Positions 31,414 to 37,239 of a stretch of DNA of 37,239 nucleotides are shown in pieces. Made by a program: the position numbers and the translations under genes. Under the pieces are notes generated by a model that was given only the letters and a program-made list of their open reading frames with translations, was not told where the DNA came from and made no database searches. This DNA comes from an uncultured bacterium (GTDB lineage: Bacteria; Verrucomicrobiota; Lentisphaeria; Victivallales; Victivallaceae), in contig URVC01000044.1 of NCBI GenBank assembly GCA_900551245.1, forward strand, positions 1-37,239, read 5' to 3'. Numbering within the stretch: position 1 is the stretch's first letter; each line of letters opens with the position of its first letter.

Positions 31414-32703
31414 TTGAAAATTATGGATTTGAAAGTTGTTCCCTCCAGAATCCGCGGTTCGATCGCGGTCATCGGGTCGAAGTCGCACACCATTCGCGGC
31501 ATCACCGCCGCCCTGCTGGCCGAAGGAACCAGCACCCTTGTCGCACCGCTGGAATCCGCCGACACCCGTTCGACGCTCACGGCGGCCTGCCGTCTCGGCG
31601 CGACGGTGAAGGAGTTGCCCGGCCGCTGGGAGATCACCGGCACCGGCGGGCGGTTCACCGATCCCGGGTCGCCGCTCGACCTCGGCAATTCGGGAACCGG
31701 ATTGCGGATGCTCACTTCGGTGGCGGCGCTCCAGAATTTCCCGATCGGATTTGACGGGGATTCGTCGCTCCGCACCCGGCTGATGTCCGGACTTCTCTCG
31801 GCGCTGGAAAAACTCGGTGCGAAGGTGGAGTCGCGGGGCGGGAAGTGCCCGTTCCGGATTTCCGGCCCGCTCCACGGCGGCGCGACGGAGGTGGACGGCA
31901 CCACGTCGCAGTTCCTTACCTCGCTGCTCTTTGCCTTGCCGGTGCTTCCGGAGGATTCGACGATCGATCTGGAGTTCCTGCATGAGAAGCCCTACGTCGG
32001 CATCACGCTCGCCTGGCTCGATGCGCTCGGCATCCGCTGGAGCGGCAGTGAGGATATGCTTCACTGGCGGATTCCCGGCGGGCAGAAGTATCACCCCTTT
32101 GAACGGGTGATTCCGGCGGACTTCTCCACCGCGGCTTTTCCGCTGGTCGCCGCCGCGGTCGCCGGGGAGGGGGTGGAGATCCGCAACCTCGACTTTGACG
32201 ACGCGCAGGGGGACAAGCAGGTGTTCGCCCTGCTCGAAGAGATGGGCGCGAAAATCCGCCGTGGCGGGGAGCTCTTCGTCGAACCGGCATCCGGAAAACT
32301 TCAGGGCCGGACGCTCGACCTCAACGCCACCCCCGACGCCCTGCCGGTGATGGCGGTCGCCGCCGCACTGGCCGACGGGGAGACGAGGCTGGTCAACGTG
32401 CCGCAGGCGCGGGTCAAGGAGACCGACCGCATCGCGGTGATGACGGCGGAGCTGACCAAAATGGGGGCCGAGATCGAAGAATTGCCTGACGGCATGGTGA
32501 TCCGGGGCGGCTCCCTGCACGGGGCGAAGGTCCACAGCCACGGCGACCACCGGATCGGCATGGCGCTCGCGGTGGCCGGACTCGCCGCCGAAGGGGAGAC
32601 GGTCGTCGGGGAGATCGAGGCGGCCGAGGTCACCTACCCGGATTTCGTCCGGGATTTCCATGCCCTCGGCGCCGATTTCGAACTTATTCCGGAAAACGAT
32701 TGA
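31414..32703 (+). CDS. aroA: 3-phosphoshikimate 1-carboxyvinyltransferase (EPSP synthase)
   Basis: About 429 residues. It joins phosphoenolpyruvate to shikimate-3-phosphate in the aromatic amino acid pathway. G-S-K-S-H-T-I-R-G near the N-terminus, L-G-N-S-G-T-G-L-R-M-L (the PEP-binding motif) and R-V-K-E-T-D-R-I are all present, followed by H-G-D-H-R-I-G-M. AGGA lies four bases before a TTG at 31414; the ATG at 31423 is an alternative three residues in. Its last 20 bases overlap the end of leuA on the other strand. Confidence 0.93.
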   Translation: MKIMDLKVVPSRIRGSIAVIGSKSHTIRGITAALLAEGTSTLVAPLESADTRSTLTAACRLGATVKELPGRWEITGTGGRFTDPGSPLDLGNSGTGLRMLTSVAALQNFPIGFDGDSSLRTRLMSGLLSALEKLGAKVESRGGKCPFRISGPLHGGATEVDGTTSQFLTSLLFALPVLPEDSTIDLEFLHEKPYVGITLAWLDALGIRWSGSEDMLHWRIPGGQKYHPFERVIPADFSTAAFPLVAAAVAGEGVEIRNLDFDDAQGDKQVFALLEEMGAKIRRGGELFVEPASGKLQGRTLDLNATPDALPVMAVAAALADGETRLVNVPQARVKETDRIAVMTAELTKMGAEIEELPDGMVIRGGSLHGAKVHSHGDHRIGMALAVAGLAAEGETVVGEIEAAEVTYPDFVRDFHALGADFELIPEND

Positions 32704-34366
32704 GGGCGTTGACCATCGCGGTGATGGCCGCGATGTTGACGTTCTCGTGAACTCCGGCGCCGTAAATCACCTTGCCGTCGTCGGTTTTCAGACCGATGAA
32801 GGCGATGGCGCGGGCATCCGAGCCGCGTCCGAGCGCGTGTTCGGAGTAGGCCTCCACCCGGAACGGCGGAACTGCCGGGCAGCGGCGGAGTGCCGCGGCC
32901 GCCGCTTCGATCGGGCCGCCGCCGGTGCCGATGACCGCGTAGACCGAACCGCCCGCCTTGAGCGCGAGTTCGACGCCGGTCTGGTCGATGCCGGTCGGCG
33001 CCGGGCGCTGGATGCGGAAGTTCTTGAGTTCAATCCGGCCTGACGGTTCGACGAATTTCTCGAGAAAGATCCGGTGAATGTCCGGCGCGGCAAGTTCGCC
33101 TCCGGAACGTTCGGCCTCCTGCTGGACCGCCGCCGCAACCTGCGGCTGCATCGCCTTCGGCACCTCGATGCCGTAGACGTTCTCCAGAACGTAGGCGACG
33201 CCCCCTTTGCCCGACTGGCTGTTGATGCGGATGAGTCCGTCATGACTGCGCCCGACATCCCGGGGATCGAGGTGCAGATAGGGAACCTTCCACCCCTGAT
33301 GGAAGGTTTCGGCGATCGCCTCCTGCTGGGCCAGCCCTTTGCGGATGGCATCCTGATGGGTGCCGGAGAAGGCGGTGAAGACCAGCTCGCCTGCGTAGGG
33401 GGCGCGGGGGTGAACCGATATGCCGGAAACCTCTTCGATGAATTCGACGATTTCGGGCAGACAGCGGAAATCCAGCCCCGGCTCCACGCCGCGCGATTTG
33501 AGGTTCAGCGCGAAGGTGACCAGATCCATGTTGCCGGTGCGTTCGCCGTGGCCGAGGAGGGTTCCTTCGACCCGTTCGGCGCCGGCGAGCACCGCCATCT
33601 CGGCGGCCGCGACCGCACCGCCCTGATCGTTGTGGGTGTGGACGCTGAGCATGGTCCGCTCCATTGCCGGGTAGCGCCGCACGAACGCCTCGACCATGTC
33701 GGCGTACTCGTAGGGCGGCCGGCGCTCCACCGTCTCCGGCAGGTTCAGGATGAAGTCCTCCTTGCCGCGGCTCGCCCACGCCTCTTCGACGGCGGCGGCG
33801 AGGTCGACGACGAAGCCGAGGCGGCTGTCGCTGAACTCCTCCGGCGAGAATTCATAGGCGATGCGGCCGCGGAGCCCGGCGGATTCCACCGCGTCGCGGA
33901 TCTGCCGGGTGCTCTCGACCGCCATCTCGGTGAGCTCCTGTTCACTCTTGTTGAAGACGAAGCGGCGGTGGAGTTCGGAGGTGGCGGCGTAGCAGTGGAT
34001 GGTCGCCCGGTCCACGCCCCGGATTGCCTCGATGGTGCGTTCGATGAGGTCGGGCCGCGCGGCGGTGAGCACGGAGATCCGGACATTCTCCGGAATCTGC
34101 CCCTCTTCGATCAGTTGCCGGAGGAAGGCGAACTCCTCCTTCGACGCGGCCGGATATCCCACTTCGATCTCCCGGAATCCGATTTGAGCGAGCATCTGGA
34201 AGTAGCGGAGTTTGGCCGCCACATCCATCGGGCGGATGAACGCCTGGTTGCCGTCGCGCAGGTCGACCGACGCCCAGACGGGCGGAGCGGTGATGCGGCG
34301 CGACGGCCACTGTCGGTTTTCGATTTCCACCGGATCGGCGGAACGGTATTTCGGATACTCTGCCAT
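32684..34366 (-). CDS. leuA: 2-isopropylmalate synthase
   Basis: A 560-residue enzyme of the longer LeuA type; it catalyses the first committed step of leucine synthesis from 2-oxoisovalerate and acetyl-CoA. The catalytic domain shows V-D-L-R-D-G-N-Q-A near residue 35 and the metal site H-T-H-N-D-Q-G-G; G-H-G-E-R-T-G-N follows. The C-terminal domain (about 430-560) is the LeuA regulatory dimer domain that binds leucine. AGGAGA eight bases before ATG 34366 sets the start. A 37-codon leader with clustered Leu codons lies upstream. Confidence 0.94.
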   Translation of the reverse strand: MAEYPKYRSADPVEIENRQWPSRRITAPPVWASVDLRDGNQAFIRPMDVAAKLRYFQMLAQIGFREIEVGYPAASKEEFAFLRQLIEEGQIPENVRISVLTAARPDLIERTIEAIRGVDRATIHCYAATSELHRRFVFNKSEQELTEMAVESTRQIRDAVESAGLRGRIAYEFSPEEFSDSRLGFVVDLAAAVEEAWASRGKEDFILNLPETVERRPPYEYADMVEAFVRRYPAMERTMLSVHTHNDQGGAVAAAEMAVLAGAERVEGTLLGHGERTGNMDLVTFALNLKSRGVEPGLDFRCLPEIVEFIEEVSGISVHPRAPYAGELVFTAFSGTHQDAIRKGLAQQEAIAETFHQGWKVPYLHLDPRDVGRSHDGLIRINSQSGKGGVAYVLENVYGIEVPKAMQPQVAAAVQQEAERSGGELAAPDIHRIFLEKFVEPSGRIELKNFRIQRPAPTGIDQTGVELALKAGGSVYAVIGTGGGPIEAAAAALRRCPAVPPFRVEAYSEHALGRGSDARAIAFIGLKTDDGKVIYGAGVHENVNIAAITAMVNALNRFPE

Positions 34367-34459
34367 GATGAAATTCTCCTTTATCTCTCAAAATGATGAA
34401 ACCGCTGTAACGAAATGAAAATGCTTGCGGGGAGAAGAGCTCAACTTCGGACCTTGCGG

Positions 34460-34652
34460 AAAAGAGACGGTTCTCCCTCTCGTGGTTCACGCCGGCGGAA
34501 CCGGAATGCAGGAAGAAGAGGATGGTGCTTGCAACCTGCTCAGGCGCGGCCGGCGCGAGTAAGTCGAAGCGGCAGGAGGGCGGATACGGCAGCGGCAACC
34601 GGACGATGACCGCCGATTCCCGGATTCACACTGGTTGTGATGCTGACTCTCA
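34460..34652 (-). promoter_or_regulatory. Candidate leu attenuator region
   Basis: In the minus-strand RNA, CGCCGGC at the end of the leader peptide gene (34549-34555) can pair with GCCGGCG (34490-34496). A local hairpin GGTTC/GAACC (34498-34502 with 34484-34488) uses the same loop and would exclude that pairing. A weak hairpin with a T run (about 34460-34480) follows. Such exclusive pairs after Leu codons are what attenuation needs, but no energies were computed. Confidence 0.4.
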
Positions 34653-34653
34653 T
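34540..34653 (-). CDS. Candidate leu leader peptide
   Basis: A 37-residue frame ends 173 bases before leuA. GAGGAAAG lies just before its ATG. The second half contains S-A-L-L-P-L-R-L-T-R: four Leu codons (CTC, CTG, CTT, CTT) in six positions, as in leader peptides of attenuated leucine operons. A promoter 23 bases further upstream (34683-34710) places it at the 5' end of the leuA transcript. It is too short for family recognition. A random small frame is possible, but ribosome binding site, position and Leu cluster agree. Confidence 0.5.
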   Translation of the reverse strand: MRVSITTSVNPGIGGHRPVAAAVSALLPLRLTRAGRA

Positions 34654-34682
34654 ATCTTTCCTCAAAATTGATAACATTTCTT

Positions 34683-34710
34683 AAAATAGATGAATTTTCC
34701 GGAAATGCAA
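34683..34710 (-). promoter_or_regulatory. leuA leader promoter
   Basis: On the minus strand TTGCAT (34705-34710) and TATTTT (34683-34688) are 16 bases apart, which predicts a start near 34676, before the leader peptide ATG at 34653. Confidence 0.5.
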
Positions 34711-34844
34711 GAGAGAGGGAGGAAAAAATATGCTTTTTCTGGAGTTGAAACCTGTTCGGGGGGAGGGACCGATTTGAGAGAGGCTATGGAGAGGAGGATC
34801 ATGCGGCGGGGAAGGATATCCGTGGAAATTTTTCCATTCCGCCA

Positions 34845-34877
34845 TTGACTTCGTCAGATGTCGGATTACATTATCCG
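34845..34877 (+). promoter_or_regulatory. Promoter with inverted repeat centred on the -10
   Basis: TTGACT (34845-34850) and TACATT (34867-34872) are 16 bases apart. The -10 is exactly the six-base spacer of the inverted repeat CGGAT-N6-ATCCG (34862-34877). A second palindrome, TGGAAATTTTTCCA (34823-34836), lies just upstream of the -35. A protein bound at the first repeat would occlude RNA polymerase. Confidence 0.65.
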
Positions 34878-34891
34878 GGAAGAGATAACAG

Positions 34892-36247
34892 ATGAAATGG
34901 AGGCGAAACTTGGTCCGGATGCAGGAAAAGAATGTCGCGCTTCGCAACTTCCTCCTCGACCGGGTGGAGAGCGGGCAGTGGCCGAGCGGCGCCAAGCTCC
35001 CCGGGGCGCGACAGCTCGCCGTTGAAGCGCAGTGCAGTTTCACCTATATGCAGTCGGTGATCGAGAGTTTGGTTCAGCAGGGGGTGTTCGTCAGCATCTC
35101 CCGCAGCGGGACCTATGTGTGCGAGCACTGGCGTCGCCGGTTGCTGCCGGATACGATCCGGCTCTTTCTTTCGCAGTCCCGCGACCGGAGCCGGACGGGG
35201 CGGGAATTTGTCTCCTCTCTGAGAAGCCGTTTCCCGGATCTGCGGATTGTCACCGGATTCGAGCGGGCTGCGTTCGAGTTCCGTGTCTCCTACGATCTGT
35301 TGCAGAACCATCGTGACTACCTGGATCTTGCGCCGTATTTCCGGAAATGTTTTCCCGATTCGTCGCAGTTTTGCGAGGAGGCGTTCGCGCCCTATCGATT
35401 CGGTGGAGAGCTGTGCGGACTGCCCATCCGGTTTTCCCCGCGGGTGGTGGTGTTCAACCGCCGGATTTTCGCGGAATGCGGCTGTCCGGAGCCGCGGCCG
35501 GAGTGGAGCTGGGAGGAGTTTCTGGAGTGCATCCGGAACCTCCGTCGCCGGCTGCCGTCGGAGGCTGTGCTGCCCTATCCCAGCCGGCTGTTCGATTTCT
35601 TTGCGATCATCAGCAGGTTCGGCGGATGCTTTCTCGACCCGTCGGAGAGGGATCCGGTGAAGATCGACTCCCCCGCCACGGTTCGTGCGGTGGAGGAGTA
35701 TTGCCGACTGCTGGAGATTCTGGGGCCTCCGAAATTCCGCCTCGACGGCAATGGTCCGCCGCCGGAGGCGTTGCTGATTCTGACCCGGCAGGAGATCACC
35801 CAGCTTTTCCCGGACGAGGATGGGAGCGCATTCGGGGCGGTTCCGCTCCCACTTCCCGAAAACGGGCGGCGGATCAATGTGTACGGCGTGGAACTGCTCT
35901 GTGTGCGCAACGAGTGTACGGACTCCCGGAGGATTGAACAGATGGTGAGTTTTCTGCTCTCGCCCTCTTTCCAAAATCAGTTCGGGCGCAACCGTGACGG
36001 GATTCCGGTGCGCCGCAGTTCGGCGAAGATGAGCCTTGCCGGGGATGGGCCGTTCGACGCGCTTTTCCGGCGTGAAACGGGGTGTCCGGCGGCCAACTAC
36101 CACCTCTATTCTCCGGAACTCTGCCGGCTGGCCGGCAATGCCATTAAACTGCTGACTGTCACGCCGCGGAAAGAGGTACGCGCGTTTCTCCGGAGCTGGG
36201 CGGATGCGTTCCGCTTTCTCCTCCGCTGCGATGGCCTGCACCGTTGA
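34892..36247 (+). CDS. GntR-type winged helix fused to a solute-binding-protein-like domain
   Basis: A 451-residue protein without a signal peptide. Residues about 11-75 are a GntR DNA-binding domain (L-R-N-F-L-L-D-R-V-E-S-G-Q-W-P-S-G-A-K-L-P-G, then V-F-V-S-I-S-R-S-G-T-Y-V). From about 105 to 440 the sequence resembles type II (MalE-like) sugar-binding proteins: Y-L-D-L-A-P-Y-F, R-V-V-V-F-N-R-R-I-F-A-E-C-G, W-S-W-E-E-F-L, F-L-L-S-P-S-F-Q. GntR regulators normally carry FCD, UTRA, aminotransferase or LacI-like domains; this combination is unusual. It is probably a cytoplasmic sugar-responsive regulator that controls itself. ATG 34892 is used, but a TTG at 34910 has the better Shine-Dalgarno (GGAGG). 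Confidence 0.8.
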   Translation: MKWRRNLVRMQEKNVALRNFLLDRVESGQWPSGAKLPGARQLAVEAQCSFTYMQSVIESLVQQGVFVSISRSGTYVCEHWRRRLLPDTIRLFLSQSRDRSRTGREFVSSLRSRFPDLRIVTGFERAAFEFRVSYDLLQNHRDYLDLAPYFRKCFPDSSQFCEEAFAPYRFGGELCGLPIRFSPRVVVFNRRIFAECGCPEPRPEWSWEEFLECIRNLRRRLPSEAVLPYPSRLFDFFAIISRFGGCFLDPSERDPVKIDSPATVRAVEEYCRLLEILGPPKFRLDGNGPPPEALLILTRQEITQLFPDEDGSAFGAVPLPLPENGRRINVYGVELLCVRNECTDSRRIEQMVSFLLSPSFQNQFGRNRDGIPVRRSSAKMSLAGDGPFDALFRRETGCPAANYHLYSPELCRLAGNAIKLLTVTPRKEVRAFLRSWADAFRFLLRCDGLHR

Positions 36248-36266
36248 TTCCGGCGGAACGGTTTTT
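36240..36266 (+). terminator. Intrinsic terminator at the end of the GntR-SBP gene
   Basis: ACCGTT/AACGGT stem (36240-36245 with 36257-36262) overlapping the stop codon, followed by five T. Confidence 0.6.
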
Positions 36267-36373
36267 CAGGGAATCTTGCCGATTTTTCCGGTTTCGGATT
36301 TGATTTCGGCTGCTTGCTGTGGTCTCTTATAGGAACGTCATTCTCAATTTGCAACCAAAAGAGGTTCTTTACC

Positions 36374-37009
36374 ATGTATCTCGGCAGAATCGTCGCCATC
36401 GGCATGACTCCGGCGGGCAAGGCCGCCGCCATGTACCGTGTCTCCTCCCGCAGTTTCCCCAACCGCGAGGCCGTGCTGATCGGCGGCCAGGTCGCGATCC
36501 TCCCCCGGGCGGGATTTGAATCCGACCTGCGGAAAAATCCCTACATCAGTTACAATTGCATCCGCATCGCCGGCGAGTGGGCGGTCGCCACCAACGGTTC
36601 GCAGACCGATCCCATCGTCGAAAAGATCGCCATGGGGATTCCGCCCCGCGACGCCATCAGCCTGGGATTGCTGGCGATGGATTACGAGAAGGATTCCCTC
36701 GACACCCCCCGGATTGTCGCGGTCGTCAGCAACAAAAAGCCGGTCGGCTATCTCGGAATCATCCGCAAGGATGCGCTGCTGGTGCGGGAGTTCCCGCTGG
36801 TTCCCGGCGAGGTCCGTTATCTCTCCACCTACGAGAAGAACACGCCGAGCCAGCATCAGGTTACGACCGGGTTCGACGGGGTCTGCGCCGAATGCGCCGC
36901 CTCCTACATTGTGATCGGCGGAATTTTCGCCGATTTCACCAATCCGGTGACCAGCGCCGCCGCGGTCGCCGACGGGGATGGTTTTGAACTTGCGGTGAAG
37001 GTGCTGTAA
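36374..37009 (+). CDS. purO: IMP cyclohydrolase, PurO family
   Basis: A 211-residue cytoplasmic enzyme. M-Y-L-G-R-I-V-A-I-G, then Y-R-V-S-S-R-S-F-P-N-R-E-A, matches the PurO family, which closes FAICAR to IMP in the last step of purine synthesis. PurO is best known from archaea; other bacteria usually use PurH. GAGGTTC lies upstream of ATG 36374; a longer frame from 36314 has no homology at its N-terminus. It is monocistronic, with a terminator after it. Confidence 0.85.
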   Translation: MYLGRIVAIGMTPAGKAAAMYRVSSRSFPNREAVLIGGQVAILPRAGFESDLRKNPYISYNCIRIAGEWAVATNGSQTDPIVEKIAMGIPPRDAISLGLLAMDYEKDSLDTPRIVAVVSNKKPVGYLGIIRKDALLVREFPLVPGEVRYLSTYEKNTPSQHQVTTGFDGVCAECAASYIVIGGIFADFTNPVTSAAAVADGDGFELAVKVL

Positions 37010-37029
37010 ACCGCACGGTTCCGCATCGG

Positions 37030-37095
37030 CCGGCAGCGTCTCTCCGGTTCCCGGGTTCCGGGGAAAGGGGGAAACGCTGCCGGTATTGTTTTGTA
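37030..37095 (+). terminator. Intrinsic terminator after purO
   Basis: A perfect 10-bp stem CCGGCAGCGT/ACGCTGCCGG (37030-37039 with 37074-37083) with a large loop that can fold further, followed by TATTGTTTTGT. Confidence 0.75.
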
Positions 37096-37136
37096 ACGGA
37101 ACTGCTTCCGGGGCAGAAAAAATTCCGGTTTTATAT

Positions 37137-37165
37137 TTGCAACTTCTTCCGGAAGAATCTATATT
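37137..37165 (+). promoter_or_regulatory. Promoter of a gene beyond the right edge, with a palindromic operator in the spacer
   Basis: TTGCAA (37137-37142) and TATATT (37160-37165) are 17 bases apart. The spacer holds the perfect 14-bp palindrome TTCTTCCGGAAGAA (37144-37157), with a central CG as in LacI-family operators. No gene is certain in 37166-37239; a GTG at 37204 stays open to the edge but lacks a ribosome binding site, and a GACAA/TTGTC hairpin lies there. Confidence 0.65.
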
Positions 37166-37239
37166 CCCTGTATTACGGGAAAAGGGAAAGATACCATGTA
37201 TAGGTGACAAGCAATTGTCGGAGTAGAAAAGAACTCCTT

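Noticed and set aside
29992..32661. An 889-codon leftward frame opposite the nucleotidase-like gene and aroA
   Set aside because: Antisense to two genes with complete motifs; no domain or start signal of its own.
34367..34680. A T-box riboswitch before leuA
   Set aside because: No T-box sequence or stem I architecture is visible, and the Leu-codon leader explains the region better.

Overview
The window looks like chromosomal DNA from a Lentisphaerota bacterium (PVC superphylum), probably close to Victivallis. Three things point there. Pseudopilins with an F-T-L-I-E-L leader and a C-terminal H-x9-D-G motif occur in two places and sit beside a secreted glycoside hydrolase. A 51-residue basic protein at 29682-29837 matches the PVC signature small basic protein. 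Coding DNA is GC-rich and dense, with overlapping operons. Most housekeeping promoters fit a sigma-70 pattern (TTGAAA/TTGACA - 16/17 - TATATT). This assignment is inference; there is no rRNA in the window.

Region 1 (1-3697) is more AT-rich and accessory. A long divergent control region carries two facing promoters and four copies of the palindrome TTAG-N6-CTAA. It reads rightward into a small secreted Cys-rich repeat protein. Leftward it reads into a gene cut by the window edge whose first nine codons could be a prepilin leader. After a strong terminator come a pseudopilin and two paralogous membrane-anchored proteins of unknown function.

Region 2 (3698-12113) holds an NfeD/flotillin pair, then a leftward operon: LacI-type regulator with its own palindromic operator, metallo-beta-lactamase-fold hydrolase, pseudopilin, and a 1010-residue secreted clan GH-A hydrolase. 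It looks like a sugar-responsive polysaccharide-use unit.

Region 3 (12114-20293) holds a PTS EIIA-CBS protein with an ion-transporter-superfamily permease; a leftward operon of a Wzz-like two-TM coiled-coil protein, a C_GCAxxG_C_C protein and peptidase T; and a divergent AraC regulator/Gfo-Idh-MocA dehydrogenase pair.

Region 4 (20353-29837) is core biology on the minus strand: LysM lipoprotein, phoH-pgpH-ybeY, fabD-fabG-acpP-fabF, an SrkA-like kinase and the PVC small basic protein.

Region 5 (30007-37239) holds a periplasmic 5'-nucleotidase-like enzyme with aroA; leuA, with a candidate leucine-codon leader peptide; a GntR winged helix fused to a solute-binding-protein-like domain, with an inverted repeat centred on its -10; purO; and a promoter at the right edge with a perfect palindrome in its spacer.

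The best candidates for undescribed biology are the four-operator control region with its Cys-rich product, the GntR-SBP regulator with its operator, and the leu leader.
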